From the NCBI RefSeq assembly GCF_963675165.1, contig NC_087377.1:5332042-5396041 (forward strand): a DNA stretch of 64,000 nucleotides. The letters run 5' to 3'. Below the pieces are notes generated by a model. The model was not told the DNA's origin and searched no databases. It saw only the letters and a program-made list of their open reading frames with translations. Below, one piece after another: positions 1-12,590 of this stretch. The translations under genes and the position numbers were made by a program. The first letter of the stretch is position 1. Each line of letters starts with the position of its first letter. This DNA comes from Halichondria panicea. Taxonomy: Eukaryota > Porifera > Demospongiae > Suberitida > Halichondriidae.

Positions 1-274
1 TATTACGCCACAGTATTTATACAAAATGGTTCTAGCCAAACTATTTTTACTGTGTGCACCTGATGTCTATGCATGCATACACTTCAAGAAGCATGCATTT
101 AAGTAGCTCATCAGGCAATTTGGCAATTATGGGTAACAATATTCATAGCTATATTACCCCAAAGGAAGTACTGCTCATGTGACTGATTCATCAACACAGT
201 GCCATACACTAGAGTTTATACAATAATACATGACTGTATAAGTTATAGTTATGGGTGATTAAAGTTTAGTAGAA
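1..274 (+). promoter_or_regulatory. 5' flank of gene A1, duplicated before gene A2
   Basis: The 270 bases before the A1 start codon are repeated, with small indels, at about 5945-6199 directly before A2. Both copies share the stretch around GGTTCTAGCCAAACTATTT and end in the same TTTAGTAGAAATGGCT start context. Promoter and 5' UTR are probably inside this duplicated block, but no individual control site can be named. Confidence 0.45.
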
Positions 275-3200
275 ATGGCTACACCAGAAACGAAAGTGTT
301 GGAAAAGTGTTATCCTGATCTCGTGAAGTGTATTGAAATAGCACCTACTGATGTAGCAGTTAAGGTTAGACCACATGGATTACTTTCACCAAAGGATTTT
401 ATATACATCAACAATGACAATCGAGACAGAGATGATAAAGCAATAAGATTGTTAGACTCTGTGAGCAATCAGGTGTTGATAAACAAAGAATCTTTTCATC
501 TGTTTGTTAGTGCTTTGAAGGAAGCTGGAACTTTTACAAAGAGTGCAGTTGCTTTGCTTGAAGCAACATACAAGGACATTTCAAATCCTTCCTTTTGTGC
601 AGGTAAGATTATTGATCAATGCATAATTAAAGTGCTATGTTACTGCAAGTCTTCATAGCTTTGTAACTTCAATAACACCTTTTCAATATAATTATTATGG
701 GGTGGGGCACTTTTAATGTTACAGATGATCTCAATGTCAAGGAGCTGCCCCCTGATTCTGCAAGCAAATCTCCGACAGCTTCACAGCCTCATGCAGCTGC
801 CTGCAAGGTACACCTGCATGACCATAAACATTGTTTGTGTTCCTATATTATATGAATCGAGAGCCCCTATCAGCCATGGCACGGATCGGACATTCTGGTG
901 GCATTATATAATAATTATATACTCACTATAGGAACCACCCCCTCTAGCAGAACTCATAATTAGGCCACACCAAATTAATCTTATGTTTCACGAATTTTCC
1001 GGGTTATACTTTTGCAGAATACCCAAAAAAATAAACGAATTAGTGGTCCAGGTCAGAGGTCAGAATAGCCATGTGATCTAGCAAAACCAAGTGCGTATGA
1101 AGAGAAGAGGGCATGCAACTAATCAAATTACAAATGGGAGGGCGTGTGCACTAAAAATAGATTGCACGTGCACTTACTCCATAATAGTCACCAAGCCAGC
1201 TAGCTAGCTAGCACTGTACTGTTGGGTAGAGTTAGCCACAAAGGTCAACAAGCGGAAGAGAAGGACCAATGCTAGACTAGAAGTAGCCATTGATCAGCTC
1301 TTCTAAATTAATTGTGCGGCTAGTATAACAGTGTTCACGCCTACTATCACGCCTATTTACGTGTGGGCAGTTGGCTAAATATAGTATATCCTGCTGACTC
1401 ATCAGTATTTTGACGACTACATAGTATACATTGCGAGTTGCATGCCCTCTTCTCTTCATACGCCCTTGGCAAAATGTTATAGCTAAAGTGACTTTTTGTG
1501 GTGTGTTGTGACTCTGTTTGTGGTGTTATAATGATATTCATCAATTTTTTTTCTTTTTTTCCTGCCACCCTGATCTGTTTTTGGAGATTAAAAGTACGTG
1601 AAACATAAAATCAATTTGGTGTGGCCTTATGATCATGCACTGCATGGGTGATTATACAAATAAAAAAAGGAATTGGGTATTATTGATAGATCTCTCGTGT
1701 TTACTTTACTATACCCACTATTAGACCTCTATTTTCATTTATCACATGCATGGGCTTCAACTCTGGTGATATACATTATTCTATTTACATGTATGCCATT
1801 TTGTGCAGATAGAGGAGATGCAGATGTTTTGTACCGCTGACGATGAGAAATTGGAGCAGGTTGACCCCTCCAACATCCCAACAGATGCTCAGGGTGGGGT
1901 AGCACGACTCCACTTACTGTGGGATGTGGAGCAAATTCCAGAGCTGAAGATACATTTCTTGAATCCCGACATTCTTGAGGACGAGCACTGGAAATGTGGG
2001 CATGCGGGTCCCTTAACAGTCGACACTATCCTGGCTTGGGCTGCTGTCTGGAATAGCCATGCTGACAACTACCCACAGATTGCTGAGGGACTAGCAACAA
2101 AGGAAAAAGCCCATATCCGTGTGGAATTTCGGAGTATGTTCAGTTTCTATATACACTATAGCTGTATTGTAGCTCTTGGTTCTATCTATAGCTTATTGAA
2201 TTTCAGCTCAATGTGATATTACTTAGGCCATAGTCATGTACGTGCTTTAAGTGTTTGTTGTTACAGGGAAAGGGATCTCATGGTCCAAGGTTGGAACCAC
2301 AGCCACCTGGCAAAGTGACAAGAAGAAACCAACGATGGTGCTCAACTTGTATGGCATGACAAAAGCTGACCAGAGAAGCATGGTGATTCATGAGTTTGGC
2401 CATGCTCTAGGACTGGATCACGAGCATCAGCGATCTGACTTCTGGGATGTGCTGGAATCAAAAGATGAGGATGAAGAATATCGATTTATTATTGGGAAAA
2501 GGCGAATGAAGAGTGGAAATGGTGGGCGTTGCCAGCGAGCTTGTGATGCAGTTTTCAGAGCTAAGCTGAAGGAGCCATCCGGAAGAAAAGAATCCTGTTA
2601 CGATTCTGACAGTATTATGCACTATTGGTGAGTTGTACCATCACTATGATGATTAGCAGTGCTTATGCAACCACACTTATGCAACCACAAGTGCACTTCT
2701 TTGGATTCCTGCTTAATAGGTTATAGCCCTGCAATGTGCAACAGCTGTCACAAAAACCCACGTCCAACATCTGTAATTAACCAAACTTTTATCTCCTAAG
2801 GACTTATTAACCCGAGGCGTGCCGCGGCTAGGCCTGTGCCAAATATTCAAATTGTTTTCACCTATTATTCATTCGCACTTGATCAGCCTATTATTCAAAT
2901 TGATGACACCTATCAACATACACAGCAGTGAAAAATAAAACACCTATAAAGTATATATCGTATTACTAGAATATTTTGCTGGTGAAAAACCTTTGCGAAT
3001 GAGCCAAATCAGCAGAAAAGTTGACCCTTTGCGATCTAACTATTGCGTTTTGGCAAGGATCGTGTGTATTTATTAGTAACAATTTAGGTTTTGCGGATTT
3101 TATTGTTGCGAATTGATCAACCCTCGCAAAGTTCGATAATAATTCTGCAAAATGCATGGATACATGCACTAGTAGCATATTATGCTAACCTAATGTGTGC

Positions 3201-5383
3201 CCTGTATATAGTACTTACAATAGCGTGTACAAAGTAAAAATATTATACTAATGCAAGTGACAGAGGACAAAATCGATGTACTTTCCTGCAGCTCCAGTGG
3301 TAGTTCATTCCATATAGATATTGCTTTTGGGAAAAAGAGTTCGCATATGCATTTGTCCTGCAAATTGGTCTTTCAAACTGTATATTTTTTGTGCTTCTTA
3401 GATTGAGAGGGCATACTCTTCTTTCCAGTGGTATGTTTGATGCTCGCAGAACATTCTAGTAATACGGTAGCACAAAAAAATGGGATTATGTAATTTCAGC
3501 AGCGAACTTTAGCACAAAAAATGTGGTTTAAAATTGATTGGACTAACGATAATTATTAGATTTACTACCATGTAAAATGTGGGCTTGTTCTGAGCTACTG
3601 CGCATGTGCAACTCAATGAACTATTTTCACAGTGCTCAAATTGAAAAAAGGCTGTTCAAAAAATTATTCCGGACTATTTGGAACAGGCCTATAGCCACGG
3701 CTTATAGTAGTCAGTCAGTCTGTCTGTCTGTCGTTCTATGTATTCGGAGTCTATACTCACCTATGCGATAGCACAGTGTTTGTAGCATAGATAGCCTCAA
3801 TACCAAAAGGTAGTAGATTTTGAATTTTGATGTTAAGCTTCGTGTCGAATAAAAGCTAAGAAGCTAAAAAGCTCGAACCAGCACGTGTACAGGCGGCTTT
3901 GACTCGAGGCTGTAGACTCACTAAACTCAAACGAACGCCGAGGGTTTGCACTTCAGTTGCATGCATACACGGTTTCACAGTAAAAGGATCTAGTGCAGTG
4001 TAGTGAAATGCATGCATGGTTTAAATTGCAACTTGAGTGGATGTGTAAATTCTATATAATAATTATAGGTTTGACAAAAACTGGTTGTTGCCGGAGTATC
4101 ACAAAAGTGCGAATGTGGCTAAGGTTAGGAATGAGCGGGAGAGGAAGGTGCTATTTGGAGTTCATAAACGTGACTACCACAATGGGAATCTGGCAGAAAA
4201 ACCATCCAAGCTGGACTATGAGACATTGAATAGGGCCTATGAAAAACCAAGGTTTGATAATAATTATTATACTCAGCAAATGCAATACCAAATAATCAAA
4301 TATGACAAAATTGATAATTCATTAACTTGCCGAGTGAGGGGACTTAAATTCTACAATTTTGTGTCAGGGCCACAATGCTCCAACCATAATTTATGGGCCA
4401 ATTTTTGCCTCTCATAAATTAGGAACTGTACGTCAATGTAATGGGAACTCTTGTCCTCGTGTTCTTGTGAAAACAAAGCACAAAGCTTGCTCACTGCATT
4501 TAACGCTAAGTCTCATTTTAACTGCTTATGATTATACATGAGTACGGTAACATTTTTAGTGATCTAAAGTTCAAAGTACATGTGATTCATTGTGTAGAAA
4601 AGGCTGCAGTGAAATGGTCACATTTTGACTTCTCGTTAAATGTGCTTCTTGCATTTGTAGTGGGCTACCCGGCCCACCTGATGCTGCTGCTGCTCCTCCA
4701 ACGTTAACCACTGCCCAGTACACAAAGCCTGAAGGTGACCATAATTACACACATCACAAATAAATATTAATTATATCATTTCTGACACAATGCTATTTTT
4801 TGTTTCTATACCAGCCAACAAAACCCAAAGGTGAAGAGTACTATTCACCCACTGGGGGTACACAAATGCTAAACAATCACAATCATAATTATATAGTCTG
4901 TTATGTTTACTTATGAAAAAAATTGCAGCTTATTTTTTTATCTTTATACAGTTCAGACTGAAGCAACTGCAGCCCAGTTGAGTCAACAGTGTTCTAATGA
5001 CGCTCTCATCCAGTTGTCTACCGAGATTGCTGACTATAACGGTTTCAAAGTCAGGCTGGGCCTCAGTGATGCTGAAATTAACGCTATTGATCAGACACCT
5101 GCCACAATTAATGATATTCAAGGGAGATTTTTGACTGCTTTGAAAACGTGGCAGAGTACAGGCATGTTGGAAACACCAGCTACATGTACTTATGGTCGAT
5201 TAATGGACATTGCTAGGAATAAGAAGGACGGGTTTGCATTTAAGAGTATTCAAAGGGCTTGTATCAAGTATGCAGGTAAGTTTGTATTGCTCAGTATATA
5301 AAGTTTGAGTTCACACTCAAACATTGTACATGTACATTCTAGAGCCTCTAATGGAATGAACTTTTTTGCTTATAGGCTGCTGA
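275..5383 (+). CDS. Gene A1: CARD-like / metzincin protease / Death domain protein
   Basis: Predicted 561-residue protein from eight exons: 275-602, 725-807, 1809-2133, 2267-2627, 4069-4251, 4661-4734, 4952-5275 and 5376-5383. All introns are GT..AG and all phases agree. Residues about 5-105 resemble a CARD: LLSPKDF and KAIRLLDS, then a F..FV.ALKEAG helix. Residues 138-427 are a metzincin-type zinc protease: HEFGHALGLDH at about 287-297 gives the three zinc histidines and catalytic Glu, SIMHYW at about 361-366 is the Met-turn, and SKLDYETLNRAY looks like the closing helix. A proline/alanine linker ending KPEG leads to a Death domain (about 452-559). There is no signal peptide or membrane segment, so a cytosolic protein is inferred. 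The fold most resembles secreted microbial/fungal ZnMc peptidases or astacin-like ones, but without astacin's paired cysteines. The substrate is unknown. A 24-base microexon present in the paralogues has lost its acceptor here and is presumed skipped. Confidence 0.82.
2828..3694. mobile_element. About 865-bp TIR element in an A1 intron, absent from A3
   Basis: Begins CTAGGCCTGTGCCAAATA and ends TATTTGGAACAGGCCTATAG. In A3 the flanks GAGGCGTGCC and CCACGGCTTATAG are nearly adjacent (about 26632-26653), showing an unoccupied or cleanly lost site. A TACCGTATTAC-family element (2957-3469) is nested inside. No coding capacity. Confidence 0.7.
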
Positions 5384-6199
5384 GAAGGTATATACTTGAG
5401 GTAACAAGACATGCAGCGGACATATTTTTCACTATATATTATACTATTTTACATGCTCTTCATATTTTTTCTAGTTTATAAAAGTTTTATAATTTCATAA
5501 TAGAAACTATCTATAATTATAATAGCATTATAATTATTACATTATAATGGCTCCTGTTATATTAAACATGCAGGTCAAGGTGACGTCTAAGTGCACTCAC
5601 TGTAGCCATGGTACAATTCAATCAAAATTGGAGACATGCCTTTTTACCTGCGGGAAAGCAAGGCGTCCAGTTGTCTACACGCATGAGAAGTCAACTCATC
5701 TATTTTTCACTTGGTTGAGTTAATGGTCTTTACTCTTTTTCACCTGATGAGATCTATGCTGCATGCATGAGTGCACTAATGCTTGTAGAGTCACATGTGC
5801 AGGAAGCATAAAGTAGTGGATAGAGTGGAGTGGGGGAGTGGAGGCTAGGCACTCACCCCTCAATTATTATGTAATAGTGCTTAGGCCAAATTATTATAAT
5901 TATAGACACCTACATGCATTAATTTGCACCCATGTTTCAATCTGTTCCTATAATTTATGCCACAGTTTCAATTTTGCAAAATGGTTCTAGCCAAACTATT
6001 TCCACTGTGTGCACCTGTTCACACTGATGTCTATGCATGCATATACTTCAGAAGCATACATTCATGGCAATTATGGGGTAAACAATATTCATAGCTATAA
6101 TACCCCAAAGGAAGTACTGCTCTCATGTGACATCAGCCTGATTCATCAACACAGTGATACATTACTGTATATAGTTATGGGTGATCAAGTTTAGTAGAA
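5384..6199. other. Intergenic region between A1 and A2
   Basis: No gene seen. About 5577-5690 holds a block beginning near GTGCACTCACTG and containing CCTGCGGGAAAGCAAGG. It recurs at about 10671-10795 behind A2, so it is part of the duplicated unit and perhaps 3' UTR. From about 5945 the duplicated 5' flank of A2 begins. Confidence 0.5.
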
Positions 6200-9100
6200 A
6201 TGGCTACACCAGAATCGAAAGCGTTGGAAAATTGTTATCCTGATCTCGTGAAGTGTATTGAAATAGCACCTACTGATGTAGCAGATAAGCTTAAGCCATA
6301 TGGATTACTTTCACCAAAGGATTTTGTATACATCAACAATGTCAATCGAGACCCAGATGATAAAGCAAGGAAACTGTTAGACTCTGTGAGCAATCAGGTG
6401 TCGATAAACAAAAAATCCTTTCCTTCGTTTGTTACAGCTTTAAAGGAAGTTGGAACTTTTACAACGAATGCAGTTGCTTTGCTTGAAGCAACATACAAGA
6501 AATTTTTAAATCCTTCCGTTTGTGCAGGTAAGATTATTCTAGATCATATCAAGTGTACTATAATGTACTGCAGTTTTCGTAGCTTTGAAATTTCTATTTG
6601 CTCAACCTCTATAGTCTGAATCTACATTTTAAATCTTGTACAGGCCCCGATCCCATCGTCAAGGAGCCGCCCCCTGATTCTGAAAGCACTCCTCCACCAG
6701 CTTCACAGCCTCCCGAGGTACACCTGAACGTAAAATTATTTGTGTTCCTTATGACTGGAGAGCCTTCCTTATATCAGCCATAGATCGGATATTCTGATGG
6801 CATTTTGAGAGTATTCAGTGAATATGACATGCAGCATAAATTATAAATATTATTATAGTGAGGCAATACATGATTCATGCCCACTAGGAACCACCCCCCA
6901 CCCCTCAGGTAGAACTCAGTATGATCATTGCATGCATGGGTGATACGTTTTCTCAGGTATTGTAGATCATAAAGACTCTACTTTAAAGCTACCTATTAAA
7001 GTACAATTTAAATGACAAGGTGGTTTATGCAATTATTATAGAGCCATAACCTTATAGATAATGATTATCATGGGATCAATTCTGGTGGTACATCGTCCTA
7101 TATATTTATACGTGTGTGCAGAAAAAGGAGATGCAGAGGTTTTGTACCACTGACGATGAAAAACAGGTTGATCCAGCTGAGTCCTCCAACATCCCAATAG
7201 ATGCTCAGGGTGGGGTGGCACGATACCACTTGTTGTGGGATGTGAAGCAAGTTCGAGAGCTGAAAGTGCATTTCTTGAATCCCGACATTCTTAAGAAGGA
7301 AGACTGGAAATGTGGGCATGCGAGTTCCTTAACAGTCAACAATGTGCTCGACTGGGCCAATGTCTGGAATAGCCATGCTGACAACTACCCACAGATTGCT
7401 GATGAGCTAGCAACAAAGGAAGCTCATATCCGTGTGGAATTCAAGAGTATGTTCAGTCTATTTTGTATTAGTCTCTATAGTATAATAAGTGCTTGAGCTT
7501 CGCTCAATACATGTGAGATAAAAAAAAAAGCCACTACTTCTTTAAGACATCTCTTAGTCTGATTGATAATAATTATTATATACATTTCAATTAATCAGCT
7601 CATTATTATTGAGTGTTTATTTTTACAGGGAAAGGCATCTCATGGTCAAAGGTTGGAACCGCAGCCACCTGGGAAACTGATAAGAAGAAACCTACAATGG
7701 TACTCAACTTGTATGGCATGACAAAAGCTGACCAGAAAAGCATGGTGATTCATGAGTTTGGCCATGCTCTGGGACTGGATCACGAGCATCAGCATTCCGA
7801 CTTTTGGGATGTGCTGGAATCAAAAGATGATGAAGGTCAGTATCGTTTTATTATTGGGAAAAGTCGAATGAAGAGTGGAGATAGTAGGCATTGCCAGCCA
7901 GCTTGTGATGCAGTGTTTAGAGCTCAGCTGGATGCGCCATCTGGAAGAAAAGAATCCTGTTACGATTCTGACAGCATTATGCACTATTGGTGAGTTGTAC
8001 CATGCAGTGCTTCACCAATCTTAATGGAATGGTAGGAAAATTCACTTGTTAGGTTTTTGGTTAGCCCTGGTAACGTACATGCAGCAAGCCAGCTGTAATT
8101 TCACAAATGTAAAATGGATGAAACTTTATCCCTAATAAGGGCGCTTACTGCATGCATGCGTGGCTTCACAGTAAATTGAGTGATGGTGTAATTCTTAATG
8201 TATAGGTTTGACATCAATTGGTTGTTGTTGAAGTATCGCGACCGAGCATATATTGCCAAGCATGTGACAGATGATCGAGAGAGGAAGGTGTTGTTGGGAG
8301 TTCATGATCGTGACTACCACAATGGGCAGTTGGCAGAAAAACCATCCAAGCTAGACTATGAGACATTGAGCAGGGCCTATAAAGTACCAAGGTACGTGAT
8401 ATGATAGATGATTATTCGGCGAATAAGGCAATTGATTGAGAACTGCTATTGGCAAATTTTAGCACTCCATTCATTTGCCAAATCGCCATCGCCAATCGGC
8501 ATACCGTATTTACTTGATTAAACGTCCGAGCATTTATTTCCTAGCAGCATCTGTAAGGGGGCGTTTAAACGAGATGGGCGCTTATTCGAAACGGGCGTTT
8601 ATTGTTTTGTCTACTTCAAACTCTTGCTCATTAGCAGTTATTATGCTCTTTTTGGCTGCTGCCACAGCTCTCAGCTTAATCTTAAGTCGTAAGAGTGGTG
8701 TTTCTCCCTCTGTGTCCTCTCTGCCATCATAAATAGTATTCTATGCTGCCATTGTTTCAGCTGGTTCCACGTGCTAATTCAGCTCCACCCACAGTGCCAC
8801 GCCCCATACATGGGCGATTGATTAAGGGGCGTTTATTGACAAAGACAGCTTTTACCATGGGCGTTTAAACGAGATGGGCGTTTGTTTAATCAAGGAGGGC
8901 ATTTAATCAAGTAAATACATTAATTATATGTGACTGGCCATGTACATGCATCCATAATTATGGTCTTAATAATTATTGAACTTGTGCAATTCTATAGTGT
9001 GCTCTCCGCTACTAACAATTCACCCTCTGCCCAGCCTGAAGGTGAGTTACTATTATAATAGTGACACCTCTGATGAATGTGTTTTTTGCATAATTATAGG

Positions 9101-10279
9101 CTCCTGAGACGAGGTCACAAAACATAGGACAGTTATTATTTTTAGCATTAGCTGGCATATATTATATATTTTTTGAGAAATTTTGTGGTGCAAACTATAT
9201 ATACTTCCCATGTAGATCTTATCAACTAGCTAGCAATAAACGTGTCATACGCTATTCATGATGCCGATCTACTGTTATTATTATAGTATAGTGCATGCAG
9301 CAGTGTGGTTATGAGACATGATTTTTCCTTTTGGTATTGATGTGGTATGGGTACTCCACAATGGGTATGCATGGGTATTGATCAGGCTCTATTGCTGGTG
9401 GTCTCTATTGATGGGGTATTCCACATATCAAATATGGGGGTGGATACAAAGGAAGTGACTAGACTGCAACGCCAAGTCGCCATGTTCTACTGCATGACTC
9501 TGAATTTAGGAAACAATGTGAGTTAGAATTTAGTATGACTATCTATGCTATATTGTATAAATACACCCAGTATATATGCGTGTAGCTAGCACTGATGTGA
9601 GTATATTTAGACATTCTCTAACTAGCTCTAACCATTTAATCACTGAGTGAGCTGTAAATAATAGTCTGATTCGATAATATTGATAAGGTTTGTCTCAAAA
9701 TGAAAATGATTGTGTTGCAGAGCTTTAGAGCTGCGCATACAATGGATATCCTCTAGTCTGTCTGTCATTAGGCGTGCCACGAGTTATAGTAGTCGATATA
9801 CATGTGTATATAGCAATCCATTTCAAAGTAGCACAGTCTGAAACAATGTTGTTTTATGTTTCAGCCAACAATGAATAATTATATCATTTCTGACACAATG
9901 CTGTTTTAGAAGACCAGCCAACAAAACCCAAAGGTGAAGAGTACTATTCACCCACTGGGGTACACAAATTCTGCACAATCACAATCATAATTATATAGTC
10001 TGTTATGTTTACTTTAATATGAAAAAAATTGCAGCTTATTTTTTTTATCTTTATACAGTTCAGACTGAAGCAACTGCAGCTCAGTTGAGTCAACAGTGTT
10101 CTATAATGACGCTCTCATCCAGTTGTCTATATATAATTATACCGATATTGCTAACTATAACGGTTTCAAAGTCAGGCTGGGCCTCAGTGATGCTGAAATT
10201 AACGTTATTGATCAGTCACCTGTCACAATTAATGATATTCAAGGGAGAATTTTTATGCTCTGAAGAAGTGGAAGAGTAA
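6200..10279 (+). CDS. Gene A2: CARD-like / metzincin protease, Death exon frameshifted
   Basis: Second tandem copy, exons 6200-6527, 6644-6717, 7122-7446, 7629-7989, 8206-8391, 8998-9041, 9910-9933 and 10059-10279. The CARD-like exon and all three protease exons are open, with zinc motif HEFGHALGLDHEH and Met-turn SIMHYW intact. Linker exon 6 differs from A1 (ends AQPEG instead of KPEG). The 24-base EDQPTKPKG microexon is present. The last exon starts like the A1 Death exon, but a 2-base insertion near 10103 shifts the frame. The predicted protein (about 520 residues) therefore ends in about 60 unrelated residues. It would be a protease with its N-terminal CARD-like domain but no C-terminal Death domain. 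It may be a pseudogene or a functional shortened form; the intact protease exons favour recent damage or retained use. Confidence 0.72.
8506..8919. mobile_element. TIR element in an A2 intron
   Basis: Ends are inverted repeats: GTATTTACTTGATTAAACG on the left and its near complement on the right, with internal GGGCGTTTAAACGAGATGGG repeats. About 414 bases, no coding potential, absent at the matching place in A1 and A3. It is a non-autonomous DNA element of unassigned class. Confidence 0.65.
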
Positions 10280-10480
10280 AGGCAGCTTTAAATTGACAGC
10301 TGCTTACGGTCGATTAGTGGAAATCGCTAGGGAGGACGGATATGCATTTCAGAGTATTCAGTCTAAGTACCTGTATTGAGCATGCAAGTAAGTTCGTATT
10401 GTATAGTTTGAGTTCACACTCAATAATAATTATACTGTGTACATTCTAGAGCTTCGAAATGTTTTGCTATAGGCCCCTGA
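10059..10480 (+). pseudogene. Decayed Death-domain exon and stop exon of A2
   Basis: Aligned by eye with 4952-5275 and 61846-62169, this exon carries a 2-base insertion (TCTATAATGAC for TCTAATGAC), a 12-base TATATAATTATA insertion, a 1-base loss near 10250 and a 3-base insertion near 10357. The Death-domain reading frame cannot be followed through it. Its donor (about 10388) and the tiny stop exon GCCCCTGA at 10473-10480 are still recognisable. The change separates the A2 protease from its C-terminal interaction domain. Confidence 0.75.
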
Positions 10481-12234
10481 GAGTATGTATACTTGAGGTA
10501 ACAAGACCTGCAGCGGACAATTATTATTAATTTGCAAGATAATTATATAGTTGTGTTGAAAGTCATGTAGTCTAGTAATTATAATAGCACTATACATGTA
10601 TTATACGCTAATGACCCCTGCTTGAGTCTTGTTATTGATTAAATGCCGTAATTGATGCCATGAGGTCAAGGCGACGTCTTACTATAAGTGCACTCACTGT
10701 ATCCACTTTATACTAGAATCTAGACTGGAGACATGCCTTTCTACCTGCGGGAAAGCAAGGCGTCCATGCATGCAGTCGTCTACTAGGGCCCTGATAAATA
10801 CTATAGGCTCTATAATTTTTTCACCCATTATTCTATTCTTTAATTCTTGAAAAATGTGTCTGAGTCTCATAAAAAAATTTTTTCGTAAAAATGTGACATA
10901 ATAATAATAATCATAGGACGTAGACATATCAACACAGCACAGCACATGCAACTGGCACAAGACATTGAACTGATCCATAATAATAACCTTCAGCCAATTT
11001 TTGGCGCTGAGAATGCAAGTATATAATTATAATATGCAAAACTTAATGTAATGATCTTTACCAAAATACAACTATACAGCATAATTATTGCAATTGGTAA
11101 TTATGCGACAGCACATGTATCCATTAATTATGTATGGTCTTGAACTTGTGCAACTGAATGCATGCATGTATGTAGTGTGCCCCCATGCCCCACCCACCTG
11201 TACAAATTGCTTGCACAGTCCATGGTTTGTGACCTCTGAGTTTAATTGTTAGGCCTGTTGACCCTGCATGAGCATACATGCATGTCTGCACAGCATTACA
11301 CATAATAATTCATTTGCAGATCAGCATCATGCCGAATAGCGTATGACACGTTATTATAATTATGGCGGCTATACATTTTTATGAATAATCAAAATTTAAT
11401 ATATACATCACGAAATTTCTTAACTAAAAAAAAAAAATAATGTGCTCGCTAATGGATTTAAATAAGAACTGTCCCACTGCAGCATGTTAACTGTGACCTC
11501 ATCTCAGGAACCTATATAACTGTGCAAAAATCACATTCATCAGAGTGCATGGACTTCACTGTTTAATATTTAATAGTAACTCACATGACGCAGGCCTCAT
11601 GAATAATAAGAATAGTATCCGTCTGTCCTCGACGATTTCCATTAAACGACTGTAAGTAGCTGTTGATTTTGATGGACTATATATATATATATCGAAATCA
11701 ATGCTATTATTCTTCCATTTCTTTAAGACAGCATAAAATTTCCTTGGAACACTTGAAAATGTCTAGGGATTCTGATCTTTCATATTAGGCAGTAATCCTA
11801 TATATATACTGTCTTTCATTAGGCAGTAGTCCTACGTACTGTCTTTCATTAGGCAGTAGCAAACGATTTTTTTCATTGCTTTGCTAATAAACAGATCACC
11901 CATTGTTTAATACCAAAATAAGCAGTCAATTGAAATTTATTATTGCAAATGTTCAATAGCATCCCATTATTGTTTCGAGCATTCGAAAGCAGCATTGCGG
12001 TGCCATGTCAGTAGTTTGGTCAGCAGTACTTCACTTCAACATATATAGTCGAACACGTCTCCAAGATACACGCGTACACGCAAAGTGGGCTGTCCAGCAC
12101 ACATTCATGTATAATAATAATTATTAGCTATGAGACATGCATGATAAGGCACTAAGACATGCAGGTAACTAAGACATGCAGGTATATAAAATTATTATGT
12201 CGTCACATTTCAAACATAATACTTGATACATGCA
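10481..12234. other. Region behind A2 with rearranged gene fragments
   Basis: No intact gene. It contains the conserved 3' flank block (about 10671-10795), a copy of the segment before linker exon 6 (about 11135-11215), and at about 11390-11660 an inverted, decayed copy of the Death-exon tail and its 3' flank that lies forward at 29080-29340. These look like duplication and inversion debris of type A genes. Confidence 0.55.
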
Positions 12235-12235
12235 T

Positions 12236-12480
12236 TCTTTGCAGTGGTGTGGCCAGGATTTTGGGAAGGATTACTTTTCCTTAGCAGTAAGCATGCGCAT
12301 CAAATGGCCCTGCCCACATTTCAATTGCATGATTCATTTTAGTAACTATGCATGCAGTACTGCATGCAGAACAGATCGACAAATCACTGTGATTCAAATG
12401 CAAGCTAAGTTGGAGTTGATGGAGCACAAAAGGGGGGGCTCTAGCCCCATCAGCCCCCCTCTGCCTACACCACTGCAAAG
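12236..12480. mobile_element. Short TIR element nested in inverted repeat arm
   Basis: Begins TCTTTGCAGTGGTGTGGCC and ends in the near complement GCCTACACCACTGCAAAG, about 245 bases. Its right end (GGGGGGGCTCTAGCCCC followed by CTACACCACTG) recurs as GGGGG...CTACGCCACTG at 16628-16676 and 63946-63994, so these are dispersed ends of one family. The CAGTGGCGTA-type terminus is reminiscent of hAT elements, but no target duplication is clear. Confidence 0.55.
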
Positions 12481-12590
12481 ATACATTTTGTAGGCTAAGG
12501 AAAAATTACTGGAATAAAACGCTCCATCTAGTCTCATCCACAAAGCACATTTGTTTCACTATACACGGTTCAATTAAAAATATGAACGTA

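Noticed and set aside
716-931. 71-codon frame repeated exactly at 23859-24074
   Set aside because: The identity reflects recent segmental duplication; the true exon 2 here is read in a different frame and spans only 725-807.
1989-2010. KCG in WKCGHAG as an MMP-like cysteine switch
   Set aside because: It lies inside the conserved N-terminal part of the protease fold with no propeptide context or PRCGxPD pattern.
12230-12493. Overlapping open frames on both strands
   Set aside because: They coincide with a short TIR element and are read-through of its inverted ends.
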